NCBI RefSeq assembly: GCF_016429215.1
Contig: NZ_JAELUH010000044.1
Span: 1 to 41,642 of the forward strand
Reading direction: 5' to 3'
Length of the DNA: 41,642 nucleotides
Origin: Herbaspirillum sp. ASV7
GTDB taxonomy: Bacteria; Pseudomonadota; Gammaproteobacteria; Burkholderiales; Burkholderiaceae_D
Shown: positions 34,086 through 41,642 of the stretch, one piece after another
How the letters are laid out: each line of letters begins with the position of its first letter
How positions within the stretch are numbered: the first letter of the stretch is position 1
Notes under the pieces: generated by a model
What the model was told of the DNA's origin: nothing
Databases searched by the model: none
Seen by the model: the letters and a program-made list of their open reading frames with translations, nothing else
Program-made: the position numbers and the translations under genes

Positions 34086-34871
34086 ATGAGCGAACCCTTC
34101 GTCGATTTCCGCCACGTCTATCTGGCCTATGATGGCGCCACCGAATTCGCGGTGGAAGACATCGACCTGCAGACCCGGGCAGGCGAATTCATCGCCATCG
34201 TCGGCCCCTCCGGCTGTGGCAAATCCACTTTCATGAAGCTGGCCACGGGTCTGAAACAGCCCAATCGCGGTAGTGTGGTCATCGGTGGCCAGGCCGTGAC
34301 CGGGCCGCTGAAGTTCGTCGGCATGGCCTTCCAGGCGCCCACGCTGTTGCCCTGGCGCACCACGCTGGAGAACGTGCTGCTGCCGCTGGAGATCGTCGAA
34401 CCCTATCGCCGCGACTTCAAGCAGAAGAAGGCCGAATACACCGAGCGCGCCCTGAAGCTGTTGAAGACCGTCGGCCTGGATGGCTATGCCGACAAATTCC
34501 CCTGGCAGCTCTCGGGCGGCATGCAGCAGCGCGCCTCGATCTGCCGCGCGCTCATCCACGAACCCAAGATGCTGCTGCTGGACGAACCCTTTGGCGCCCT
34601 CGATGCCTTCACCCGCGAGGAGCTGTGGTGCGTGCTGCGCGACCTGTGGGCCGAGCGCCGCTTCAACGTCATCCTGGTCACGCACGACCTGCGCGAGGCG
34701 GCGTTCCTGGCCGATACCATCTATGTGATGAGCAAGCGCCCGGGCCGCATCGTGGTCAAGCGCGACAATCCGCTGCCGCGCCCCTGCGAGCTGGAAACCA
34801 CCTATACCGACGCCTTCAACGCCCTGGTGCACGAGCTGCGCGAGCACATCGGCCACGTGCGCAATACCTGA
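34086..34871 (+). CDS. ABC importer ATP-binding protein, SsuB/TauB type
   Basis: A 261-residue ATPase of the nitrate/sulfonate/taurine importer group. Walker A GPSGCGKST is at residues 40-48. The Q-loop is MAFQAPTLLPWRTTLENV, the signature LSGGMQQR, Walker B MLLLDEPFGALD and the switch His VTHD. The ATG at 34086 was preferred because the upstream open frame (from 33978) runs through the hairpin element. It is followed after 19 bp by its permease. It should energise uptake of the ligand of the protein at 32860. Confidence 0.9.
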   Translation: MSEPFVDFRHVYLAYDGATEFAVEDIDLQTRAGEFIAIVGPSGCGKSTFMKLATGLKQPNRGSVVIGGQAVTGPLKFVGMAFQAPTLLPWRTTLENVLLPLEIVEPYRRDFKQKKAEYTERALKLLKTVGLDGYADKFPWQLSGGMQQRASICRALIHEPKMLLLDEPFGALDAFTREELWCVLRDLWAERRFNVILVTHDLREAAFLADTIYVMSKRPGRIVVKRDNPLPRPCELETTYTDAFNALVHELREHIGHVRNT

Positions 34872-34890
34872 CCCCGGCCAAGGACAGATC

Positions 34891-35670
34891 ATGAACAAAC
34901 CCTTCTCCGGAAAACTCAACCAGGCTGCCACCACGCTGGCACCCTGGATCCTGCTCGTCGTCATCCTGGGCATCTGGCAATTCATCTGCAGCGTGTGGAG
35001 TGTCTCCGACTTCATCTTCCCCAGCCCGGCCTCGATCCTGCAGGCCATGGTGGAATTTGCCGGTCCCATCACTGAGCACGCACTCTCGACCTTCTGGGTC
35101 ACCATGGTGGGCTTTGCCATCGCCGTGGCGGTGGGGGTGACGCTGGGCTTTCTCATCGGCTCCTCGCCGATGCTGTATGCCGCCGCCTATCCGCTGATGA
35201 CGGCCTTCAATGCGCTACCCAAGGCGGCCTTCGTGCCGGTGCTGGTGGTCTGGTTCGGCATCGGCGCGGGACCGGCGATCCTGACGGCCTTCCTGATCTC
35301 CTTCTTCCCCATCATGGTCAACATCGCCACCGGCCTGGCCACGCTGGAGCCGGAGCTGGAAGATGTGTTGCGGGTGCTGGGCGCGCGCCGCATGGATATC
35401 CTGCTCAAAGTAGGCCTGCCGCGTTCCATGCCGTATTTCTTTGCCTCGCTGAAAGTGGCCATCACATTGGCCTTCGTGGGCTCGACCGTGTCCGAGATGA
35501 ATGCCTCCAACCAGGGCATCGGCTATCTGCTGGTATCGGCCGGATCGTCCATGAAGATGCCGCTGGCCTTCGCCGGCCTGGTGGTGATCGGCGCGATGGC
35601 CATGGCCATGTACGAATTGTTTGCCATCATCGAACGACGTACGACGGCCTGGGCGCATCGGGGAAAATGA
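34891..35670 (+). CDS. ABC importer permease, SsuC/TauC type
   Basis: A 259-residue inner-membrane permease with about six helices. The cytoplasmic loop that docks the ATPase is seen as EDVLRVLGARRMDILLKVGLPRSMPYFFASLKV. FNALPKAAFVPVLVVWFGIG is typical of the SsuC/TauC group. AAGGACAG precedes the ATG. It completes a three-gene importer with 32860 and 34086. Confidence 0.9.
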   Translation: MNKPFSGKLNQAATTLAPWILLVVILGIWQFICSVWSVSDFIFPSPASILQAMVEFAGPITEHALSTFWVTMVGFAIAVAVGVTLGFLIGSSPMLYAAAYPLMTAFNALPKAAFVPVLVVWFGIGAGPAILTAFLISFFPIMVNIATGLATLEPELEDVLRVLGARRMDILLKVGLPRSMPYFFASLKVAITLAFVGSTVSEMNASNQGIGYLLVSAGSSMKMPLAFAGLVVIGAMAMAMYELFAIIERRTTAWAHRGK

Positions 35671-35848
35671 GGTTTTGCGCAACGGCAGGCGCACAAACCG
35701 CGCCAACCGTACAAAAGCGGTAGGCGGCACAGCACAATTTGACTATGATGACGCGCGTACAACGCCCCGGCCCGCAGCCGGCAGGCCGGACTGGCGAAGG
35801 GGCCAGCCGATTCCAACAGAGAACCTCAAAGAACCACAGGGAAATCAC

Positions 35849-37393
35849 GTGAGCGCAGTTCCACTCCGCCTTGAAATCAGCCACGTCCGCAAGGCCTATC
35901 CGGGCGTGCTGGCCAACGACGACGTCAGCCTCACGGTAGCGCCCGGCGAAATCCACGCCGTGCTCGGCGAGAACGGCGCCGGCAAATCCACGCTGATGAA
36001 GATCATCTTCGGCGCCGTCAAACCCGATGCCGGCGAACTGCGCTGGAACGGCGAGACAGTGCAGATCGCCAACCCGCAGGTGGCGCGCAAGCTGGGCATT
36101 GCCATGGTGTTCCAGCACTTCTCGCTGTTCGATACGCTGACCGTGACCGAGAACATCGCCCTGGGCCTGGATGCCAAGACCGACCTGAAGGAACTGGCCG
36201 AACGCATCACCCGCACCGGCGAGAAATACGGCCTGGAACTGGAACCGCAGCGTCATGTGCACACCCTCTCGGTAGGTGAGCGCCAGCGCGTGGAAATCGT
36301 GCGCGCCCTGCTGACCGAGCCGCAACTGCTGATCCTGGACGAACCGACCTCGGTGCTGACCCCGCAGGCGGTGGAAAAACTCTTCGTTACCCTGCGTCGC
36401 CTGGCCGACGAGGGATGCAGCATCCTCTACATCAGCCACAAGCTCGACGAGATCCGCGCGCTGTGCCATAGCGCCACGGTGATGCGCGGCGGCCGCGTGA
36501 CCGGCAATTGCGACCCGCGCAATGAAAGCAGCGCCAGCCTCTCGCGCATGATGATCGGTGACGAGCTGGTGCGCCTGCAGCGCGAGCGCAATCCGGATTC
36601 GCAGCGCAACGAGCGCAAGCTGCACGTCAATCGTCTCTCGCTGCCCAAGGCGCATCTGTTCGCCACCGAACTCAAGGACATCGAATGCGAGGTGCGGGCC
36701 GGTGAGATCGTCGGCATTGCCGGCGTCTCCGGCAACGGCCAGCAGGAACTGCTGGCGGCACTCTCGGGCGAGGATCAGCGTGCCGCGCCCAACATGATCA
36801 TGCTGGGCGGCAAGCAGGTGGGTGATCTCTCGCCCAATCCGCGCCGCGCCGCCGGCCTGGGCCTGGTGCCGGAAGAACGCCTGGGGCGTGGCGCGGTACC
36901 GACCCTGTCGCTGACGGCCAATATGCTGCTGTCGCACCAGAAGGCCCCTTATGTGAAGCACGGCATGATCGACTTCGGTTTCACCCGTCGCGCCGCGGCC
37001 TCGATCATCGAACGCTTCAAGGTCAAGGCGGCCGGCCCCGACGCCGTGGCCAAGAGCCTCTCGGGCGGCAACCTGCAGAAATTCATCGTCGGCCGCGAGA
37101 TGGAGCGCAAGCCGGCGGTGTTCGTGGTGGCCCAGCCGACCTGGGGGGTGGACGTGGGGGCGGCGGCGCAGATCCACGGTGAAATCCTGAAACTGAAACA
37201 GGAAGGTTGTGCGGTGCTGGTGATCTCGGAAGAACTTGACGAACTATTCGCCTTATGTGATCGCCTGCACGTGATCGCCAAGGGTCGGCTCTCGCCCTCC
37301 ATTCCGATTGAGCAGGCCACCCGTGAGCAGGTAGGCGTCTGGATGAGCGGCCTGTGGGATGCACCCGCCGCCACGGAGGTGGGCCATGGCTGA
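35849..37393 (+). CDS. Nucleoside ABC importer ATPase, two ATP-binding domains
   Basis: A 514-residue ATPase of the YufO/NupA type that serves BMP-family nucleoside importers. The first domain has Walker A GENGAGKST, signature LSVGERQRVEI and Walker B LLILDEPTSVLTP. The second has a degenerate Walker A (AGVSGNGQQEL), the signature SLSGGNLQKFIVGRE and a loop GVDVGA, as usual for this group. The start is GTG at 35849 with CACAGGGA upstream; the frame is open much further but not conserved. A promoter should lie in the 178-bp gap after the previous permease. Downstream genes overlap or are closely spaced. Confidence 0.92.
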   Translation: MSAVPLRLEISHVRKAYPGVLANDDVSLTVAPGEIHAVLGENGAGKSTLMKIIFGAVKPDAGELRWNGETVQIANPQVARKLGIAMVFQHFSLFDTLTVTENIALGLDAKTDLKELAERITRTGEKYGLELEPQRHVHTLSVGERQRVEIVRALLTEPQLLILDEPTSVLTPQAVEKLFVTLRRLADEGCSILYISHKLDEIRALCHSATVMRGGRVTGNCDPRNESSASLSRMMIGDELVRLQRERNPDSQRNERKLHVNRLSLPKAHLFATELKDIECEVRAGEIVGIAGVSGNGQQELLAALSGEDQRAAPNMIMLGGKQVGDLSPNPRRAAGLGLVPEERLGRGAVPTLSLTANMLLSHQKAPYVKHGMIDFGFTRRAAASIIERFKVKAAGPDAVAKSLSGGNLQKFIVGREMERKPAVFVVAQPTWGVDVGAAAQIHGEILKLKQEGCAVLVISEELDELFALCDRLHVIAKGRLSPSIPIEQATREQVGVWMSGLWDAPAATEVGHG

Positions 37394-38480
37394 GCGCATG
37401 AGTTTCCCGCTGCGCCTGGAGCTGCGCGGCGCTCCATCGAAGACGATGACCTATCTCTCGCCAGTGATTGCCATCGTCGCCACGCTGCTGCTGGGGGCGC
37501 TGCTGTTCCTGGCCCTGGGCAAGGACCCGCTGGCTGGCCTGAAGGTATTTCTGATCGATCCCTTCAATGGCAAGCGCGCCATCAGCGAACTGCTATTGAA
37601 GTCGATCCCGCTGATCCTGTGTGCGCTGGGCCTGGCGGTGTGCTTCCGCGCCAGCATCTGGAACATCGGCGCCGAAGGCCAGTTCACCGTCGGCGCCCTC
37701 TGCTCGGGCGCAGTGCTGGTCTGGCTGGACGTGCCAGGCCACGGCATCTCCGGCGGCATGGGCCTGGTGCTGATGATCGTAGCCGGCGTGATCGGTGGCG
37801 CGCTGTGGGCGGCCATCACCGCCTTCCTGCGCGACCAGTTCAATGCCAATGAAATCCTGGTCTCGCTGATGCTGACCTATGTGGCGCAGTTGCTGCTGAT
37901 GTGGGCCGTGAATGGTCCGCTGAAGGATCCCAATGGCATGAACTTCCCGCAGTCCAAGGTGTTCTCGGGCGAATTCATGCTGCCCATGCTGATCGCGGGC
38001 ACCCGCCTGCACATCGGCTTTGCGGTGGCCATCGTGGCGGCCGTGCTGATGGCGGTCTTCATGATGCGCAGCCTGCGTGGCTTCTCGCTGATGGTGGGCG
38101 GCGTGGCGCCGCACGCGGCGCGCTATGCGGGCTTCTCGGCACGCTCGGCGCTGTGGGTGTCGCTCTTGATCTCGGGCGCCTTCGCCGGCCTGGCCGGGGC
38201 CTTCGAAATCGCCGGGCCGATCGGCCAGCTGCTGCCGTCGGTGTCGCCGGGCTATGGCTTCGCGGCCATCATCGTGGCCTTCATCGGCCGCCTGCATCCG
38301 ATCGGCGCGATCCTGGGCGGGCTGATCATGTCGCTGCTGTATCTGGGTGGCGAACTGGCGCAGTCGCGCCTGGGCCTGCCCTCGGCCATCACGGGCGTGT
38401 TCCAGGGCATGCTGCTGTTCCTGCTGCTGGCATGCGATACCTTGATCGATTACCGCCTGGCGTGGAAAAAGAAAGTCTAA
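37386..38480 (+). CDS. Nucleoside ABC importer permease 1
   Basis: A 364-residue permease of the BPD_transp_2 family (YufP/NupB type) with about nine to ten helices. GLAVCFRASIWNIGAEGQFTVGAL and NANEILVSLMLTYVAQLL are characteristic. I chose the ATG at 37386 because GGAGGTG lies six bases before it; the start overlaps the end of the ATPase gene by eight bases, which implies coupling. An upstream in-frame ATG at 37359 is less likely. It forms a heterodimer with the next permease. Confidence 0.9.
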   Translation: MAERMSFPLRLELRGAPSKTMTYLSPVIAIVATLLLGALLFLALGKDPLAGLKVFLIDPFNGKRAISELLLKSIPLILCALGLAVCFRASIWNIGAEGQFTVGALCSGAVLVWLDVPGHGISGGMGLVLMIVAGVIGGALWAAITAFLRDQFNANEILVSLMLTYVAQLLLMWAVNGPLKDPNGMNFPQSKVFSGEFMLPMLIAGTRLHIGFAVAIVAAVLMAVFMMRSLRGFSLMVGGVAPHAARYAGFSARSALWVSLLISGAFAGLAGAFEIAGPIGQLLPSVSPGYGFAAIIVAFIGRLHPIGAILGGLIMSLLYLGGELAQSRLGLPSAITGVFQGMLLFLLLACDTLIDYRLAWKKKV

Positions 38481-38496
38481 GGAATCAGGACAGGAT

Positions 38497-39417
38497 ATGG
38501 ATCAACTCGCTCCTCTCATCGCAGCCTCGATCAATGCCGGCACGCCCTTGCTGCTGGCGGCCATCGGCCTGCTGATCAATGAACGCTCCGGCGTGCTCAA
38601 CCTGGGTGCCGAAGGCATGATGCTGGTCTCGGCCATCGCCGGTTTCGCGGTGGGCTATGCCACCAAGAGCCCGCTCCTGGGCTTTGCTGCAGGGGCCGTG
38701 TGCGGCATGCTGATGGCTACGCTCTTTGCCTGGCTGGCCCTGCGCCTGGCCACCAACCAGGTCGCCACGGGCCTGGCGCTGTCGATCTTCGGCGCGGGCC
38801 TGTCGGCCTTCGTGGGCCAGCGTTTCGTCGGCCTGGCACTGCCGGCGCAGCCGAACTCGGTGCCGCTGCTGGGCGATATCCCCTTCCTGGGCCAGGCACT
38901 GTTCCATCAGCACTGGATGAGCTACCTGGCCTTCGCGTTGTGCCTGGCCAGCATCTGGTTCCTCTATCGCACGCGCGCCGGCCTGGTGCTGCGCGCGGTG
39001 GGCGAGTCGCCCGAGTCGGCCCATGCGCTGGGCTATTCGGTGCGCGGCATCCGCTACCTGGCCTTGCTCTTCGGAGGTGCCTGCTGCGGCCTGGCCGGCG
39101 CCTACATGTCGCTGGTCTATACCCCGATGTGGGTGGAGGGCCTGGTGGCCGGGCGCGGCTGGATCGCGCTGGCGCTGACGGCCTTCGCCACCTGGCGGCC
39201 GGCACGTGTCTTGCTCGGGTCGCTGCTGTTCGGCGGCGTCACCATCGCCCAGTTCTACCTGCAGGGCATGGGCGTGACGGTGCCGTCGCAGATCCTGTCG
39301 ATGGCGCCCTACCTGGCTACCATCGTGGTGCTGGCGCTGATCTCGCGCAACCCCGACTGGATCCGCCTGAACATGCCGGCCTCGCTGGGCAAGCCGTTCC
39401 GCCCGGGCGCCTCCTGA
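38497..39417 (+). CDS. Nucleoside ABC importer permease 2
   Basis: A 306-residue permease of the same family (YufQ/NupC type). LLLAAIGLLINERSGVLNLGAEGMMLVSAIAGF near the N-terminus is the family signature, and RAVGESPESAHALGYSVRGIRYLALLFGGACCGLAGA is the ATPase-docking region. It begins 16 bp after permease 1. It is smaller than its partner, as usual for this pair. Confidence 0.92.
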   Translation: MDQLAPLIAASINAGTPLLLAAIGLLINERSGVLNLGAEGMMLVSAIAGFAVGYATKSPLLGFAAGAVCGMLMATLFAWLALRLATNQVATGLALSIFGAGLSAFVGQRFVGLALPAQPNSVPLLGDIPFLGQALFHQHWMSYLAFALCLASIWFLYRTRAGLVLRAVGESPESAHALGYSVRGIRYLALLFGGACCGLAGAYMSLVYTPMWVEGLVAGRGWIALALTAFATWRPARVLLGSLLFGGVTIAQFYLQGMGVTVPSQILSMAPYLATIVVLALISRNPDWIRLNMPASLGKPFRPGAS

Positions 39418-39480
39418 ATCTGAACCAATCGTTTTTGTAGCAGCACCTGCATTTATCCACTGACCTTGAGGGAGAACACA

Positions 39481-40620
39481 ATGAAGATTTCGCGCAGGGC
39501 ATCGCTGACGATGCTCGCCACCCTGGCCGCAGCAACCCTGATCGGTTGCGGCAAGAAGGAAGAACCCGCTGCCGCCGCGCCCGCTGCTGCGCCGGCCGCA
39601 GCCGCACCGGCGGCCGATCCGCTGAAGGTCGCCTTCGTCTACATCGGCCCGGTCGGCGACGCCGGCTGGACCTTCGCCCACGACAAGGGCCGCAAGGCCG
39701 TGGAAGAAAAGTTCGGCGACAAGGTCAAGACCACCTTCGTGGAAAACATCCCCGAGTCGGCCGCCGACGCCGAGCGCGTCTTCCGCCAGCTGGCCACCGA
39801 CGGCAACAAGCTGATCTTCGGCACCACCTTCGGCTACATGGAAGCCATGCTGAAGGTCGCCAAGGAATTCCCGGACGTCAAGTTCGAACACGCCACCGGC
39901 TTCAAGACCGCCGACAACCTGGCGCAATACGACGTGCGTACCTACGAGGGTGCCTACCTGGCCGGCGTGGTCGCGGGCAAGATGAGCAAGTCCGGCAAGC
40001 TGGGCGTGGTGGCGTCGGTGCCGATTCCCGAGGTGATCCGCAACATCGACTCCTTCACCCTGGGTGCGCGTTCGGTCAACCCCAAGGCCACCACCGCCGT
40101 GGTGTGGGTCAACAAGTGGTTCGATCCGGGCAAGGAACGTGAAGCTGCCACCACCCTGATCGGCCAGGGCGTCGATGTACTGATGCAGAACACCGACTCG
40201 GCTGCCGTGGTCCAGACCGCGCAGGAAAAGGGCGTCTACGCCTTCGGCTGGGACAGCGACATGACCAGCTTCGGCCCCAAGGCCCACCTGGCTGCCTCCA
40301 TGATCAACTGGGGCGTGTACTACACGGCCCGCGTGCAGGCGGTGCTGGATGGTTCGTGGAAGACCAGCACCAGCTGGATCGGCCTGAAGGAAAACGGCAT
40401 CGACCTGTCCGCCTTCAATCCTGAACTGCCGGCCGACGTGAAGTCGTTGGTGGAAGAGCGCAAGAAGGGCATCGTCGACGGCAGCGCGCCGATCTGGAAG
40501 GGTCCGATCAAGGACAACGCCGGCAAGGAAGTGCTGGGCAAGGATGCCGTGGCCGATGACGGCTTCCTGCATGGCATCAAGTTCTACGTCGAAGGCGTGG
40601 ACGGCAAGGTACCGGGCTGA
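39481..40620 (+). CDS. BMP-family nucleoside-binding lipoprotein
   Basis: A 379-residue substrate-binding lipoprotein of the BMP/PnrA/Med family, which binds purine nucleosides or related bases. The lipobox is LIGC with Cys23. An Ala/Pro/Glu-rich tether of about 25 residues then leads into PLKVAFVYIGPVGDAGWTFAHDKGRKAVEE. EGAYLAGVVAGKMSKSGKLGVV and VYAFGWDSDMTSFGPKAHLAASMINWGVYY are the typical later blocks. The ATG at 39481 has GAGGGAGAA upstream. It ends the four-gene importer operon at a strong terminator. With PuuD next door, purines are the likely ligands. Confidence 0.92.
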   Translation: MKISRRASLTMLATLAAATLIGCGKKEEPAAAAPAAAPAAAAPAADPLKVAFVYIGPVGDAGWTFAHDKGRKAVEEKFGDKVKTTFVENIPESAADAERVFRQLATDGNKLIFGTTFGYMEAMLKVAKEFPDVKFEHATGFKTADNLAQYDVRTYEGAYLAGVVAGKMSKSGKLGVVASVPIPEVIRNIDSFTLGARSVNPKATTAVVWVNKWFDPGKEREAATTLIGQGVDVLMQNTDSAAVVQTAQEKGVYAFGWDSDMTSFGPKAHLAASMINWGVYYTARVQAVLDGSWKTSTSWIGLKENGIDLSAFNPELPADVKSLVEERKKGIVDGSAPIWKGPIKDNAGKEVLGKDAVADDGFLHGIKFYVEGVDGKVPG

Positions 40621-40651
40621 TGCAGCGTGGCGCGCCCGCCGACAGCGCAAG

Positions 40652-40685
40652 ACCGCCGGCACTGCGAGGTGCCGGCGGTTTTTTT
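40652..40685 (+). terminator. Terminator of the nucleoside importer operon
   Basis: ACCGCCGGCAC (40652-40662) pairs exactly with GTGCCGGCGGT (40669-40679) and is followed by seven T. It lies 32 bp after the lipoprotein stop. Confidence 0.95.
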
Positions 40686-40842
40686 ATGTCACGAGGAAGG
40701 GTCATTGACCTGAAAGCAATTCCTGCCAGGCCTCCACTGTTTCCCACAGGCATTTTCATGCTGTCGTAGGACGGCCATGCGAACGTCCCCGACCATCCCG
40801 CAAAACCCCCGACCCGCCGCTATCACAGCCGCATCCAGCCTG

Positions 40843-40848
40843 TATAAT
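40843..40848 (+). promoter_or_regulatory. Sigma-70 -10 element upstream of minC
   Basis: A perfect TATAAT, 67 bp before the minC ATG. The base run 17 bp upstream is a poor -35 match, so another factor may help or the promoter may be weak. Confidence 0.55.
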
Positions 40849-40915
40849 GCACAGCCAATATCTGCCGGAAGCTGTCGTTTTCCTTCACTTCCTGCAGCAA
40901 TCAACATCTAGATTT

Positions 40916-41642
40916 ATGCAAAAAGCCCGCAAACCGATCGAGATCAAGATTTCCACCGTGGTTGCCATTTCGGCAATCCTGCATGAAACCGACCCGGCCT
41001 CGCTCGAACAGGCCCTGAAGGAAATGACCGGCGGCGTCGCCGACTTCTTCGAGGACGAATTCGCGGTACTGGACATCGGCACCCTGGACGCCGACGCTGC
41101 CGCCGGTATCGATTGGAGCGCCGTGGTGGCGCTGTTCAAGCGCTTCCGCCTCAACACCGTGGCCGTGCGCAATGCGCCCGAAGGCTTGCATGCCGGTATC
41201 GTCGGACACGGCCTGGCCATCGACAACTCGGCCGTCGCCGGCGCTGGCGCGGCCAATGCGCGCGCCCAGGAAGCCGCCGTGCAGGACAGCACACCCGCAG
41301 CTGCCGCCGTGGCACCCGCAGCACCGGCCGCTCCGGCACCGGCGCCCGTGCAGCCTGCCGCCGCGCCCGTGGCCAATACCGTCGTGATCGATACCCCGGT
41401 GCGTGCCGGCCAGCGCATCTATGCACGTGGCGCCGACCTGGTCGTGCTGGCCGTGGTCAACAACGGTGCCGAGCTGATCGCCGATGGCTGCATCCACGTC
41501 TACGCGCCACTGCGCGGCCGCGCGCTGGCCGGAGCCTCGGGCAACACCGCGGCGCGCATCTTCGCCGCATCGCTGGAGGCGGAACTGGTTTCCATCGCCG
41601 GAGTCTACCGAACCTTCGAGAACGGTCACGCACCCGAGCTCG
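40916..41642 (+). CDS. minC: Septum site-determining protein MinC, 3' end missing
   Basis: The frame runs from the ATG at 40916 off the right edge, giving 242 codons. The N-terminal domain (residues 1-105, with [19 protein letters not shown]) inhibits FtsZ assembly. A long Ala/Pro/Val linker (about 118-160) follows. The C-terminal beta-helix domain has [42 protein letters not shown] and [20 protein letters not shown]. MinC with MinD blocks division near the poles. The minD and minE genes usually follow and would lie beyond the window. Only the last few residues should be missing. Confidence 0.94.
   Translation, partial: MQKARKPIEIKISTVVAISAILHETDPASLEQALKEMTGGVADFFEDEFAVLDIGTLDADAAAGIDWSAVVALFKRFRLNTVAVRNAPEGLHAGIVGHGLAIDNSAVAGAGAANARAQEAAVQDSTPAAAAVAPAAPAAPAPAPVQPAAAPVANTVVIDTPVRAGQRIYARGADLVVLAVVNNGAELIADGCIHVYAPLRGRALAGASGNTAARIFAASLEAELVSIAGVYRTFENGHAPEL

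Noticed and set aside
38485..40662. A 725-codon minus-strand frame opposite the nucleoside importer genes
   Set aside because: Antisense of two strongly supported genes and the operon terminator; composition typical of shadow frames.
1..41642. CRISPR arrays, IS elements, integrases, rRNA operons
   Set aside because: No regularly spaced direct repeats, transposase or integrase motifs, or rRNA-like sequence were seen on reading both strands.

Overview
The window is high-GC bacterial DNA. Its gene families and gene order (ponA divergent from pilMNOPQ, then aroK/aroB and dgt; pth; dsbC; a UbiH-type hydroxylase; minC) point to a betaproteobacterium of the order Burkholderiales. Oxalobacteraceae, for example a Herbaspirillum-like organism, is the most likely family. 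That placement rests on recognising protein families and has not been checked by a search.

Left part (1-13.9 kb) is mostly housekeeping: two tandem DUF3108 proteins (the first cut by the window edge), queC for queuosine synthesis, a periplasmic serine hydrolase, and penicillin-binding protein 1A on the minus strand. Divergent from ponA is a tightly coupled pilMNOPQ operon for type IV pilus assembly, with an ATGA overlap at all four junctions. Next come shikimate kinase and 3-dehydroquinate synthase fused in one reading frame, and dgt.

Middle part (13.9-29.2 kb): a DUF5610-type protein, then a roughly 2 kb accessory strip of small membrane-protein genes, some broken. The strip is bracketed by an old inverted duplication of the tex 3' end, its terminator and the start of a neighbouring gene. 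After that follow tex, pth, dsbC, a UbiH/VisC-family hydroxylase, tRNA-Phe, a globin-coupled HD-GYP protein, a MotA/MotB (ZorA/ZorB-like) pair that lacks the usual channel aspartate, a lipoprotein hydrolase and mqo.

Right part (29.2-41.6 kb): an isolated cheD, then a set that looks built to take up and use purines or related nitrogen compounds. It holds urate hydroxylase PuuD, a Tsx-like outer-membrane nucleoside channel, an NMT1/SsuA-type ABC importer and a four-gene BMP-family nucleoside ABC importer. The gap between tsx and the first importer carries two divergent sigma-54 promoter matches, an NtrC-like site and two TTGTCGACAA palindromes, which suggests nitrogen-limitation control plus a substrate-responsive regulator. 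The window ends inside minC.

No CRISPR array, insertion-sequence transposase, integrase or rRNA gene was seen. The most unusual items are the inverted tex-tail duplication, the AroK-AroB fusion, the globin-HD-GYP protein, the ZorAB-like pair with Asn in place of Asp, the divergent sigma-54 control region, and a family of short TTAG-containing palindromic sequences in several intergenic gaps.
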